Made by a program: the position numbers and the translations under genes
Notes under the pieces: generated by a model
Seen by the model: only the letters and a program-made list of their open reading frames with translations
Database searches by the model: none
Told to the model about the DNA's origin: nothing
Shown: piece after piece, positions 1-8,551 of the stretch
Position numbering within the stretch: position 1 is the first letter of the stretch
Layout: each line of letters starts with the position of its first letter
DNA from: Nocardioides caeni
GTDB taxonomy: Bacteria > Actinomycetota > Actinomycetes > Propionibacteriales > Nocardioidaceae
Assembly: GCF_004912195.1 (NCBI RefSeq)
Contig: NZ_STGW01000005.1
Location: 1-64,000, forward strand
Reading direction: 5' to 3'
DNA length: 64,000 nt

Positions 1-411
1 ATCTCAACCAGACCATCGCTGTCGATGCCTACGAGATCCCCGACCGACTCCGTCAAGCCGTCCGGCTCATCCACCCCGGCGACGTGGTCCCCTACGCCGT
101 CAACCTCAGCAGGGCGATGGATCTCGACCACCAGATCCCCCACAACGAGGGCGGGCCCACCAGCACCGACAACCTCGGCCCCGTCACGAGAAGCCACCAC
201 CGCATCAAGACCCACGACAACAACAGTCAAGGGTGGCAAGTACGACAACCCAACCACTGAGATCACCATCTGGCGAGATCCCTACGGGGCCCACCACCTG
301 GTCGACCCGACCGGCACACGACGCATCACCGCCGACACCGGCGGTGAGGCCAGCCGATCACGCGCCGAGATCAGCTTCACCAAGGTTGTTCTCGACTACC
401 TCGCCGCGTGA
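1..411 (+). pseudogene. DUF222/HNH endonuclease remnant, frameshifted
   Basis: This is the C-terminal part of a DUF222 (13E12-repeat) HNH endonuclease whose 5' part lies outside the window. Reading from base 3, the protein carries the HNH core DLDHQIPHNEGGPTSTDNL, then SHHRIKTH and GWQVRQP, and stops at TGA 258-260. The expected continuation, ITIWRDPYGAHHLVDPTGT, is present in the frame that starts at base 1 and runs to TGA 409-411. A single frame change between about 246 and 262 therefore splits the gene. DUF222 genes are multicopy in Nocardioides-like genomes and often decay. A sequencing indel cannot be excluded. Confidence 0.8.
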
Positions 412-428
412 GCTGTCGGGGCTAGCTG

Positions 429-986
429 CTACCCCAGGTGCGTCGCCGCCCATTCGCCCAGGATCCGGGCGCTCCTGTCGACGACCTCGACCCACGCCAT
501 CGCGCTCTCGTCGGCCGAGTCGGAGACGTGCTTGACCATGCGGATCGGCAGGCCGAACTCCTGGGCGACCCAGGCGTAGGCGTAGCCCTCCATGTCGACG
601 AGCTGCGCCTGCGCGGCCAGCCGGGTGCGGACGACGGGATCGGTGACGAACATGTCGCCCGTGGCGAGGACCGTCGGGGCATCGCCGATCCGGAGACGCT
701 CGCGGGGGTCGAAGCCCAGCGCTCGGATGGCGTCGGCGCTGATCTCGTGGTTGATGACCTCGCCGATCTCATAGAGGCCCGACTCGGCCGCCATCCCGTC
801 GTGCAGCGCTCCTGCGGTGCCGAGGTTGACCAGGACGAGGTCGTCGAGGTCGTCACGTCCCGCGAGGTGGCGCGTCAGGACGGTGGCGGCCGCGGTCTTG
901 CCGATCCCGGTGACGACGAGGTCCAGCCCGGTCGGCAGGTGTGCGGCTTCGGTGCGGGTGGCGGAGACGACGAGAGGGCGAGGCAC
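429..986 (-). CDS. MTA/SAH-type nucleosidase (phosphorylase superfamily)
   Basis: The 185-residue protein belongs to the nucleoside phosphorylase/MTAN fold, which cleaves the N-glycosidic bond of purine nucleosides such as methylthioadenosine. Seen directly: an N-terminal VSATRTEAAH strand-loop, VTGIGKTAAA, the nucleoside-binding VDMEGYAYA motif and VKHVSDSAD, which carries the catalytic Asp in the family. It is shorter than E. coli MTAN (about 230 residues). GTG 986 is chosen because GGGAGGA precedes it by 8 bases. An ATG at 1004 is in frame but has no ribosome site. The gene is divergent from galK. Its exact substrate (MTA, SAH or futalosine) cannot be read from sequence. Confidence 0.82.
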   Translation of the reverse strand: MPRPLVVSATRTEAAHLPTGLDLVVTGIGKTAAATVLTRHLAGRDDLDDLVLVNLGTAGALHDGMAAESGLYEIGEVINHEISADAIRALGFDPRERLRIGDAPTVLATGDMFVTDPVVRTRLAAQAQLVDMEGYAYAWVAQEFGLPIRMVKHVSDSADESAMAWVEVVDRSARILGEWAATHLG

Positions 987-1036
987 GGAGCGATCCTCCC
1001 GCATCGTGCGGCGGCGACGTCGGCGAGGATGGCTCC

Positions 1037-2035
1037 ATGCATTCCGTGACCGCCGTCGCCCCCGGCCGCGTGAACCTGATCGGTGAGCACACCGACTACA
1101 ACGGGGGACTCTGCCTGCCGATCGCGATCCAGCTCGCCACCACCGCCACGATCACCCCGCGGGAGGACGACGACCTCCGCGTCACCAGCGACCAGGCGCC
1201 CTCCGGCTCCGCTTGGCAGCGGTACGTCGAAGGCGTGGTCATCGAGCTGCGGGCCATCGGCTGGCAGGTCCCCGGCCTCGACATCGCGCTCACCAGCACG
1301 CTGCCGCTGGGTGGTGGCCTCTCCAGCTCTGCGGCCATGGAGTGTGCGGTGGCGACGGGGATCGCCGGCCTGCTCGGGCTCCCGCTGGACGAGGCGACCC
1401 GCTGGCGGCTCGCGGAGTCGGCCCAACGGGCCGAGTCCGTGCACGTCGGCGCACCGACGGGAGGGATGGACCAGCTGGCCTCGATGCTGGGCCGGGACGG
1501 TCACGCCCTGCTCCTCGACTTCGCCGACCCGGCGCGGCCCACGGCGCAACCGGTGCGGTGCCGCCCCGCCGAGGAGCAGGTCGCGCTGCTGGTCACCGAC
1601 ACCGGCGTCCGGCACCAGCTGGCCGACGGAACGAGCGGCTACGCGCAGCGCCGCCGCGAGTGTGAGGTGGGCGACCCGCGACGCTGGCGGCACGTCGACT
1701 CCGAGAACGAGCGGGTGCGCTCGGCGGTGACGGCGATGGAGGCCGGGGACTGGGAGGCCGTGGGGAGCCTGATGGTGGCGTCGCACTCCTCGCTCCGCGA
1801 CGACTTCGAGGTGTCCTGCCGCGAGCTCGACCTGACGGTGACCGCTGCCCTCGACGCGGGTGCGCTGGGTGCGCGGATGACCGGGGGCGGCTTCGGCGGC
1901 TGCACGGTGTCCGTGACGCACGAAGGCCGCGTCGGCGCCGTACGGGACGGCATCGACGCGGCCTTCGCCGCTGCCGGACTCCCCCGGCCGGCCCACCACC
2001 TGGTGTCACCGGCTGAGGGGGCCCGGCTCAGCTGA
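1037..2035 (+). CDS. galK: Galactokinase, compact form
   Basis: Phosphorylates galactose to galactose-1-phosphate in the cytoplasm (Leloir pathway). GHMP-kinase landmarks are all present: the substrate signature GRVNLIGEHTDYN (residues 10-22), the phosphate loop PLGGGLSSSAAME (90-102), GGMDQLAS (142-149) and TGGGFGG near 290. GAGGA lies 7 bases before ATG 1037. At 332 residues it is about 50 shorter than typical GalK. Roughly 30 residues are missing between RRREC (205-209) and the SENERV helix (222-227). No galT or galE is adjacent. The motifs are intact, so it is probably active, but another sugar substrate is possible. Confidence 0.88.
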   Translation: MHSVTAVAPGRVNLIGEHTDYNGGLCLPIAIQLATTATITPREDDDLRVTSDQAPSGSAWQRYVEGVVIELRAIGWQVPGLDIALTSTLPLGGGLSSSAAMECAVATGIAGLLGLPLDEATRWRLAESAQRAESVHVGAPTGGMDQLASMLGRDGHALLLDFADPARPTAQPVRCRPAEEQVALLVTDTGVRHQLADGTSGYAQRRRECEVGDPRRWRHVDSENERVRSAVTAMEAGDWEAVGSLMVASHSSLRDDFEVSCRELDLTVTAALDAGALGARMTGGGFGGCTVSVTHEGRVGAVRDGIDAAFAAAGLPRPAHHLVSPAEGARLS

Positions 2036-2041
2036 TGCGGA

Positions 2042-3256
2042 TCACTTGAGCTCGGCGCTCGACAGTCCCAGGACCCGGCGGGCGACGATGAGCTGCTGGA
2101 TCTGCTGGGTGCCCTCGAAGATGTCGAGGATCTTGGAGTCGCGGGCCCACTTCTCGAGCAGCTCCTCCTCGCTGTAGCCGATCGAGGCGCACAGCTCGAC
2201 GCAGGACAGGGTCACGTCGGAGCCGACGCGGCCGGCCTTCGCCTTGGCCATGGAGGCCTCGAGCGAGTTCGGCTTGCGGTTGTCGGCCATCCACGCCGCC
2301 TGCAGGGTGAGCAGGCGACCGGCCTCCCAGTCGGACTCGAGCTGCAGGAACTTCGCGGCCGCGGCGTGCTGCAGGATCGCCGGCTTGTCGTAGTCGATCT
2401 CGATCCCGGCCGCCTTGAGGAGGTCGCGGGTGAGGTCGAGCGAGGCGCGGGCGCAGCCCACGGCCATCGCCGCGACGAGCGGGCGGGTGTTGTCGAAGGT
2501 CGCCATCGCGCCGGCGAAGCCCTGCTCGACGTTGATCTCCGGGCTGCCGAGGAGGTTCTCCTTCGGCACACGGGCGTTGGTGAAGGTGATGACGGCCGTG
2601 TCGGAGGCCCGGATGCCGAGCTTCTCCTCGAGCCGCTCGACCTTGACGCCCTCGGTGCCCTTCTCGACGACGAACGACTTGATCGCCGCCCGGCCGAGGG
2701 ACTTGTCGAGGGTCGCCCACACGACGATGCAGTCCGAGCGCTCGCCGGAGGTGACGAAGATCTTCTCGCCGTTGATCACGTAGTGGTCGCCGTCGAGCAC
2801 CGCGGTGGTGTGGATCGCCGCCGAGTCCGAGCCGAAGTGCGGCTCGGTGATCGCCATCGACGCCCACGTGCCCTTGAAGCGCTCGAGCTGCTCGTCGTTG
2901 GCCACGGACGCGATGGCCGAGTTGCCGAGGCCCTGGCGGGGCATCGACAGCAGCAGACCGGTGTCGCCCCAGCACATCTCGGCGACGGACGTCACCGAGG
3001 CGAGGTTGGCGCCGTTCTTGACCGACTTGTCCTTGTCGTCGCCGTCACGGCGGACACCGGTCGCGCCGGCCCCCTCGCTCGCGCCGGACTCGGACAGCCC
3101 GTCGATCATCGCCGCGAGCATGTCGAGCTCCTTGGGATACTCGTGCTCGGCGATGTCGTACTTGCGGGAGATCGGTCGCAGCATGTTCATCGCGACCTGG
3201 TGGGCCTGGTCGACCAGCGCCCGGTGCTTCTTCGGCACCTCGAGATTGATGGCCAT
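2042..3256 (-). CDS. Acyl-CoA dehydrogenase (second gene of a pair)
   Basis: FAD-dependent alpha-beta dehydrogenation of acyl-CoA. The 404-residue protein has the middle-domain motif MAITEPHFGSDSAA, then DGDHYVINGEKIFVTSG, and the C-terminal DIFEGTQQIQQLI helix typical of the family. ATG 3256 overlaps the stop of the upstream gene by one base (TGATG), so the two are translationally coupled. An N-terminal extension to 3310 would lie inside that gene and is not used. The pairing of two divergent acyl-CoA dehydrogenases suggests a heteromeric enzyme, as with some mycobacterial FadE pairs (fadE23/fadE24 is the tentative comparison). Substrate unknown. Confidence 0.87.
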   Translation of the reverse strand: MAINLEVPKKHRALVDQAHQVAMNMLRPISRKYDIAEHEYPKELDMLAAMIDGLSESGASEGAGATGVRRDGDDKDKSVKNGANLASVTSVAEMCWGDTGLLLSMPRQGLGNSAIASVANDEQLERFKGTWASMAITEPHFGSDSAAIHTTAVLDGDHYVINGEKIFVTSGERSDCIVVWATLDKSLGRAAIKSFVVEKGTEGVKVERLEEKLGIRASDTAVITFTNARVPKENLLGSPEINVEQGFAGAMATFDNTRPLVAAMAVGCARASLDLTRDLLKAAGIEIDYDKPAILQHAAAAKFLQLESDWEAGRLLTLQAAWMADNRKPNSLEASMAKAKAGRVGSDVTLSCVELCASIGYSEEELLEKWARDSKILDIFEGTQQIQQLIVARRVLGLSSAELK

Positions 3257-4626
3257 CAGACCAGCACCGTCCCTTCCATGATCCCGATGGCACGCAGGTC
3301 GCGGTACCACCGCTCGACCGGGTGCTCCTTGACGAACCCGTGGCCACCGAGCAGCTGGACGCCGTCGAGGCCGATCTGCATGCCCTTGTCGGTGCAGGCC
3401 TTGCGAGCGAGCGCGACCTCCCGGCTGAAGTCCTTGCCCGCGGCGGCGCGCGAGGCGGCGCGGTAGGTCAGGAGCCGCATGCCCTGCAGCTCGATCGCGA
3501 TGTTGGCGACCATGAAGGCCACCGACTGGCGGTGGGCGATCGGCTCACCGAAGGCCTCGCGCTCCTTGACGTACGGCGTCACGTAGTCGAGCACGGCCTG
3601 GGCCGTGCCGACGGCGAGCGCACACCAGGCGAGCCGGGACAGGCGGACGCACTCGGTGTAGGTCGAGCCGTCGGTCGTGCCGAGGACGGCGTCGGCGGGC
3701 ACGGTGACGTTGTCGAGGTTGAGCTTGGTCATCGACGCGGCGCGGACACCCATGGCGGGGTCGCCCTCGATGGTCAGGCCCTCGGTCGACGACTCGACGA
3801 GGAAGAGCACCGGCTTGCCGTCGAGCGAGGCGCCGACCACGAACAGCTCGGCGTGGTCGCCGCGGGCGACGAGGCTCTTGGTGCCGTTGAGCACGTAGCC
3901 GTCGCCGGACTTCGTCGCGGTCGTCGACGGGCTGAGCACGTCGAACAGGACGGTCGGCTCGTTGAGCGCGAGCGCGGCGGCCGGGACGGTGCCGTCCTCG
4001 GCGCTGAACGCCGGCAGATAGGTCTGCTGCTGGGCGTCGGTGCCCCACAGGCCGATCGCGGTCGCGACGGAACCGGGAGCCAGCGCCGCGATGGCGAGAC
4101 CCATGTCGCCCTTGGCCAGCGCCTCGGCGACCAGGGTGCCGGCCATGGCCGAGCGCTCCTCGGAGACTCCACCGAGCTCCTCGGGCAGGCCCAGGATCGG
4201 CAGACCGATCTCGAGGCTGGCCTTCAGCAGGTCGTCGGGCGCCGCGCAAGCCTTGTCGGCCTCGGCGGCGGCCGGCCGCACGACCTCGTCCGAGAATTCC
4301 GTGACGACGTCGACGAGCATCTGCTCGTCCTCGCCGGGCGTCAGGTCGAAGACACCGCTCGACGCGGCGGCCGTGGGGCGAGCGCCGGGCTGCCCCTTCT
4401 TGCCGGCCCTGGAGAAGGTCCGGCTGGCGTTGGTCATCGTCTTGAAGCCGGTGCGGGTCACCGAGAAGACGACCTGCTCGGTCGGCTTGCGCAGCCGCAC
4501 CTTGTCGAGGAGGTCGGTCTGGGCGAGCCGGTTGAGACCGGCCACGAGGTAGCCGATGGGGTCGCGGCTCTCGGAGCTCGGGACCCCGTGCCTGCCACCC
4601 GGCTTGAGGTTGCTGATCAGGGACAT
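3256..4626 (-). CDS. Acyl-CoA dehydrogenase (first gene of a pair)
   Basis: The 456-residue protein carries an N-terminal extension of about 95 residues (basic, ending in a small Ala/Ser/Pro linker) before the acyl-CoA dehydrogenase domain. The C-terminal segment has LLGGHGFVKEHPVERWYRD, the usual position of the catalytic-domain flavin contacts, and ends with an IMEGT motif. The canonical TEPxxGSD motif of the partner is replaced here by LNEPTVLFDVLSPS, so the two subunits are not equivalent and this one may be non-catalytic or have altered flavin binding (inference). It starts 8 bases from a perfect palindrome (4635-4651) and overlaps the partner gene by one base. Confidence 0.83.
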   Translation of the reverse strand: MSLISNLKPGGRHGVPSSESRDPIGYLVAGLNRLAQTDLLDKVRLRKPTEQVVFSVTRTGFKTMTNASRTFSRAGKKGQPGARPTAAASSGVFDLTPGEDEQMLVDVVTEFSDEVVRPAAAEADKACAAPDDLLKASLEIGLPILGLPEELGGVSEERSAMAGTLVAEALAKGDMGLAIAALAPGSVATAIGLWGTDAQQQTYLPAFSAEDGTVPAAALALNEPTVLFDVLSPSTTATKSGDGYVLNGTKSLVARGDHAELFVVGASLDGKPVLFLVESSTEGLTIEGDPAMGVRAASMTKLNLDNVTVPADAVLGTTDGSTYTECVRLSRLAWCALAVGTAQAVLDYVTPYVKEREAFGEPIAHRQSVAFMVANIAIELQGMRLLTYRAASRAAAGKDFSREVALARKACTDKGMQIGLDGVQLLGGHGFVKEHPVERWYRDLRAIGIMEGTVLV

Positions 4627-4634
4627 GACGCAAA

Positions 4635-4651
4635 TGTAACTGTGAGTTACA
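4635..4651. promoter_or_regulatory. Perfect 7-3-7 palindrome upstream of the acyl-CoA dehydrogenase pair
   Basis: TGTAACT-GTG-AGTTACA is a perfect inverted repeat ending 8 bases upstream of the ATG at 4626. Size and position suit a TetR-family operator that represses fatty-acid genes. On the coding strand TACATT, ending 6 bases further from the palindrome centre, could serve as the -10 box. No regulator gene is adjacent, so the protein that binds it is unknown. Confidence 0.6.
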
Positions 4652-4707
4652 CATTGCGCTACATGTCTTCGCGGATTCGGCGTGTGACATGGCCTGCAAA
4701 CAGCCGG

Positions 4708-6273
4708 TCATCGCCCGAAGCGGAACTCCGTCCGCGGCAGCGTCAGCGGGTAGGTGATCGTCACACCGTTGGCGCGATCGAACGACGTCGCCTGTCGGGT
4801 GCCCTCGATCACGAAGACGCCGCCGGTGAAGTCGCCGGGGACGATGAAGACCGGATCGGGCTTGTCGGCTGTGCCGAGGTCACGCTTGGGGAAGACGTTG
4901 CCCTCAGTGTCCTCGAGGTGGACCTCGCTGGCGTAGAACAGCTGGGCGCCGCTCGTGGTGCTCGAGGTGTAGGTCGCGGAGATCCGGACGAAGGCCTCGT
5001 CGAGCTGGAGCGGCTTGCCGCTCCCGGCGAAGAAGAAGAGCTCCGCCGAGTCGACGCGGATAGCCCGCTCGGGCAGGGCGCGGGAGCCGTCGGTCCGTGG
5101 CTGGACGCGGTAGGTGGCGCCGATACGGATGAGCCGGTCGTCCCGGCCGAGGACCGTGATGACGCGGTCGGATGCGGTCGTGCGATCAAGAGAGATCCGC
5201 TGGTCGTAGCGATCGGCGCGCATCTGGAGCTCCACGAGCGCCTCGACGGGCGCGGAGATGATGAAGTCGTCGGTGCGCCGGGGAAGCGCCTGCGGCGCTC
5301 CGTCGACCAGCAGCCTGACGGAAGCCCTGCGCCAGGGCAGGCAGGTAGGCGTCTGGCACGGCCCATCGGCGAGCCTGAGACCGATGAGGCGTTGCCCCGC
5401 GGCGGCGATCTCGCCGTCAGCGGTCGCGTCCACCGGGCCGAGCCCGTCCACCGTGACGCCACCCCTCCGCCCTCCGATGGCGATCGCCCGGTCCAGCCCG
5501 GGGATGGCGACCGTCTCGGCTGCGACCACCGTGTCGGGTCGCGCTGTCGGCGTGTCCGGCGCCCGGTCGTCGCGGGTGTCGGCAGCCGGCGATGCGGCTG
5601 GGTCGTCGCTGAGCAGCAGCACTGCGAGGCCGGCCCCCGCACCTGCCAGGAGGACGAGGACCACGAGCACCGCGACGGGACGGATCCTGCGAGACCCCTG
5701 CGCTCCGGTGTCGGCCCGGGTGGGGACCGGAGGCTCCACACTCCCCGGGGGCCGGACGACCGTGCGGGGATCGGCGGGTGGCCGGGCGAAGGGATCGTCG
5801 GTCCGCTCCGGGAGCCACGCCGTGGCGGGCTGGTCGACCGTCGGGACGATTGGTGGCGGCGGGGGTGGTGGTGGTGGTGGCACCGGCCCGGGGGGCAGCT
5901 GGGTCGGTGCCTGCGCCGGATCATCACGAGCGAGATCAGGGTCCAGATCGGTCTCAGCGGCCCGGCCTGCAGCGAAGGCGAGCACGGTCAGTGCCCATCG
6001 GGCACCGGAGCTCTCCTGCGTCCCTCGCTGCTGGGCGAGGCGAGCGGCCTGAGAAGCGATCGTGGTCGCGACATCGCCGCCGTGGTCGATCTGCCGTAGG
6101 ACGCGGTCGAAGGCACCCAGACGAATCGCGTCCGCCAGCAGGTTGAGATCGCCCTCCGTGGCCGCGCCCTCGGGCAGGTAGTCGTCGAAGGCGGCGCGGA
6201 ACTCGAGGTGGTCCCGGAGAACGCCATCGCCGGCGCGCTGCACGAGCTCGGCCAGCTCTCGATGGATCCCCAT
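4708..6273 (-). CDS. Membrane-anchored protein: helical domain, polyproline linker, TM segment, extracellular domain
   Basis: Function not recognised. The 521-residue protein has four visible parts. Residues 1-105 form an all-helical domain with FRAAFDDYLPEGAATEGDLN and LADAIRLGAFDRVL. Residues 120-190 are Pro-rich with ten consecutive prolines at 132-141. A membrane helix runs at 199-222, preceded by RRIR, so the N-terminus should be cytoplasmic. About 300 residues follow outside, rich in predicted beta strands, with only two Cys (in GPCQTPTC). ATG 6273 is chosen because the homologous-looking helical domain begins there; the frame stays open far upstream but overlaps the divergent gene. It may relay a cell-surface signal (inference). 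Confidence 0.72.
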   Translation of the reverse strand: MGIHRELAELVQRAGDGVLRDHLEFRAAFDDYLPEGAATEGDLNLLADAIRLGAFDRVLRQIDHGGDVATTIASQAARLAQQRGTQESSGARWALTVLAFAAGRAAETDLDPDLARDDPAQAPTQLPPGPVPPPPPPPPPPIVPTVDQPATAWLPERTDDPFARPPADPRTVVRPPGSVEPPVPTRADTGAQGSRRIRPVAVLVVLVLLAGAGAGLAVLLLSDDPAASPAADTRDDRAPDTPTARPDTVVAAETVAIPGLDRAIAIGGRRGGVTVDGLGPVDATADGEIAAAGQRLIGLRLADGPCQTPTCLPWRRASVRLLVDGAPQALPRRTDDFIISAPVEALVELQMRADRYDQRISLDRTTASDRVITVLGRDDRLIRIGATYRVQPRTDGSRALPERAIRVDSAELFFFAGSGKPLQLDEAFVRISATYTSSTTSGAQLFYASEVHLEDTEGNVFPKRDLGTADKPDPVFIVPGDFTGGVFVIEGTRQATSFDRANGVTITYPLTLPRTEFRFGR

Positions 6274-6408
6274 GACGGGAGAATGACAGAAATGTGCATC
6301 GCCCGTCGGCCGCCTGCAGGAACCGATGGTTGCGGGTTCATCGCGCCGCGCCGGTGCTAGCGTGTCAACTGGCTCGGGCGTTCGTTCGCACTGATCCATG
6401 GGGGCACG

Positions 6409-7905
6409 ATGAAGCGAACCCTGACCATCCTCGTCACCATCCTGCTGGCCGCGTCCCTCGCATCGCCGGCCCGCGCCGCGACCATCAAGGTCACGGTCCC
6501 CGGGTTCGACTTTCCCGACGGGCTGGGCTGGCTGGTCGGGCCCTGTCCCGGAGGCGTCGAGAACCCGGCCACCGACTTCTACTACGCGCGCGGGGCCTAC
6601 ATCGGGTCCCATGCGACGGGCTTTCACTTCGGCGGCGTGCCAGGCGGGATGGCCGGTCCGCAGGCATGGGTCGAGGAGCCGACCGGTCTCGCCACGTTCG
6701 TCATGGCGGCTCGTCAAGAGACCGCGCCTGCCGCAGGAGCGCCGGACGACGGCTACTTCACCGTGCTCTACGACCCATCGGGCAGCGACTTCTCCGGCGG
6801 CTACTACTGGGCGAGGAGGTCTTTGAAGGCGGCGACATCGGACTGGGCACTCTGGGGCGACTTCGCCGACGTCTCCATGGACTGGTGGTGGCACGACGGG
6901 GCACAGAACTGGACCAACGTGGCCGACACCGGCACGATCGCGGCCCTCGCCACGAGCAAGGGCGGTGACGGCAGCGGCGCGCTGTTGTCCATCGAGTTCG
7001 GCTGCGCCGGCCGCAACTTCTTCATGGACGAGCTCCAGATCGGCGTCGATGGAGACACGTCGGTCTACGACTTCGAGGGCGTGCCGGCCGACACCGATAT
7101 CACGGCTCGGGTGGGACGCAACCAGGTCGAGCGTGAGCCGGGCCGCGTGGTCATCACGCACGGCCAGTCGCGCTTCCTCCTGGGCGACGGCTACGGCTAC
7201 GGCGACGGGGTCATCAACGAGGGCTTCTTCGACGGCTCGGCGACCCTGTACCGCAGTCGTCACGGGCAACGCGGCTACACCGTCGTCGGTACCAAGGGGT
7301 TCCTCTCGACCGGCTATGCGCGCTTCAACGAAGCACCGACGCGTCGCACCCGCTACTACATCCGGTCCCGGTCCGACTTCGCTTTCTGGGAGGACAGCAA
7401 CTCCGACGTGTTGGTGATCGACGTCAGGCGCCGTATTCGGCTGACGGCAGCGGACCGGGAGGTACGACGGGGCCGACCCATCGCCTTCAGCGGACAGATC
7501 TATCCGGGGGATCGGGCGGTGGCAGTCAGGCTCCAGCGCAGGACGTCGCGCGGCTGGGTGACCCTGAAGTCGGTGCGGACCACCCGCGGCGGGCGCTATG
7601 CGGTCGTCGCCACCGCCCGTCGTCTCGGCTTCAACACCTTCCGGATCCAGGTCGGCACCGTCGGCGGCAATCTCGGTGCCGTCTCTCCCAGCTTGACGGT
7701 GAAGGTCAACAGGAATCCGCCGCCCGCCAGTCCGTCCTCCACTGTCGTCAACCCGACGCCGCCTGACTACGTCGATGACGATCTCAAGGCGCGCGCGTCG
7801 ACCGGGGCCAGGCGCACCGCCGGTCCTGGCCACCCCTCCGCGCCGGTGATCGAGGTGTCGACCGACGGACCTGCTGGCTACGCCCCGCTCGTCTGGAGCC
7901 GCTGA
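6409..7905 (+). CDS. Secreted protein with C-terminal Ig-like domain, unknown function
   Basis: The 498-residue protein has a clear signal peptide (basic MKRT, hydrophobic core, cleavage near ASPARA-A at residue 24). The first half is rich in Trp, Tyr and Gly, with GYYWARRS and DWWWHDGAQNW. The last 170 residues include LTAADREVRRGRPIAFSGQIY and GWVTLKSVRTTRGGRYAV, the pattern of bacterial Ig-like/surface repeat domains. GGGG lies 5 bases before ATG 6409. It is divergent from the membrane-anchored protein at 4708-6273, and the two may share control. No catalytic motif was recognised. Confidence 0.75.
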   Translation: MKRTLTILVTILLAASLASPARAATIKVTVPGFDFPDGLGWLVGPCPGGVENPATDFYYARGAYIGSHATGFHFGGVPGGMAGPQAWVEEPTGLATFVMAARQETAPAAGAPDDGYFTVLYDPSGSDFSGGYYWARRSLKAATSDWALWGDFADVSMDWWWHDGAQNWTNVADTGTIAALATSKGGDGSGALLSIEFGCAGRNFFMDELQIGVDGDTSVYDFEGVPADTDITARVGRNQVEREPGRVVITHGQSRFLLGDGYGYGDGVINEGFFDGSATLYRSRHGQRGYTVVGTKGFLSTGYARFNEAPTRRTRYYIRSRSDFAFWEDSNSDVLVIDVRRRIRLTAADREVRRGRPIAFSGQIYPGDRAVAVRLQRRTSRGWVTLKSVRTTRGGRYAVVATARRLGFNTFRIQVGTVGGNLGAVSPSLTVKVNRNPPPASPSSTVVNPTPPDYVDDDLKARASTGARRTAGPGHPSAPVIEVSTDGPAGYAPLVWSR

Positions 7906-7914
7906 TCACCCGCC

Positions 7915-7920
7915 TACGAT
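7915..7920 (+). promoter_or_regulatory. Leaderless -10 box for def
   Basis: TACGAT ends 7 bases before ATG 7928, which places the transcription start at the start codon. The upstream in-frame ATG at 7919 lies inside the box and cannot be in the transcript. Confidence 0.6.
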
Positions 7921-7927
7921 GAGCCGC

Positions 7928-8551
7928 ATGGCGGGCGCGACGGACCACGACGGCAACGACACCACCGCGTCCGGGAACGAGGTGCTGGCCCCGCACGGCC
8001 TGCTCCCCCGTGGCGGCACGGTGCGGCCGATGACGCGCTGGGGCACGCCTGTCATGCACCGTCCGCAGGCGGAGGTCACGGTCTTCGACGATGCCCTGCG
8101 GGCGCTCGCCGCGGACATGGTGGCGACCATGGACGCCGCCGACGGGGTGGGTCTCGCGGCCTGCCAGATCGGTGAGGACGTCGCCATGTTCGTCTTCGAC
8201 TGTCCCGACGACGCTGGTCAGCGGGTCGTGGGTGTCGTGTGCAACCCGGTGCTGCACCTGCCCGAGGGCAACGACCGACGTCTCGATGACAGTCCGGAGG
8301 GCTGCCTGTCCTTCCCCGGCGCGTTCGTCGACTGTGCGCGGCCCGACTACGCGGCGGTGACCGGGCAGGGTCTCGACGGGGAGCCCGTCCGGTTCGCCGG
8401 CGACGGTCTGCTCGCCAAGTGCCTCCAGCACGAGACGGACCACACGCTGGGCACCGTGTTCGGTGACCGGATCTCGGCGAAGGCGCTCAAGAAGCTGCGC
8501 AAGCAGCACGACGCCGCCGTGCCCGACTATCCCGCGGAGTGGCCGACCTGA
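7928..8551 (+). CDS. def: Peptide deformylase
   Basis: Removes the formyl group from the N-terminal Met of nascent proteins. All three metal-site motifs are present: GVGLAACQIG (motif 1), EGCLSFPG (motif 2, Cys ligand) and QHETDH (motif 3, HExxH with two His ligands). The 207-residue protein has an N-terminal tail of about 25 residues and a basic C-terminus (KALKKLRKQ), as in other actinobacterial PDFs. The start at 7928 follows from the TACGAT box. A stable hairpin follows the stop. No fmt lies nearby, so this may be a second PDF copy. Confidence 0.95.
   Translation: MAGATDHDGNDTTASGNEVLAPHGLLPRGGTVRPMTRWGTPVMHRPQAEVTVFDDALRALAADMVATMDAADGVGLAACQIGEDVAMFVFDCPDDAGQRVVGVVCNPVLHLPEGNDRRLDDSPEGCLSFPGAFVDCARPDYAAVTGQGLDGEPVRFAGDGLLAKCLQHETDHTLGTVFGDRISAKALKKLRKQHDAAVPDYPAEWPT

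Noticed and set aside
3322..6099. Very long open frame on the plus strand (925 codons) across the dehydrogenase and membrane-protein genes
   Set aside because: It is antisense to two well-supported genes, has no family motifs, and its composition (Arg/Gly/Val-rich) is typical of shadow frames in high-GC DNA.
6274..7833. N-terminal extension of the membrane-anchored protein to about 1040 residues
   Set aside because: The extension is antisense to the secreted protein with a clear signal peptide, and is Arg/Asp/Gly-rich shadow sequence.
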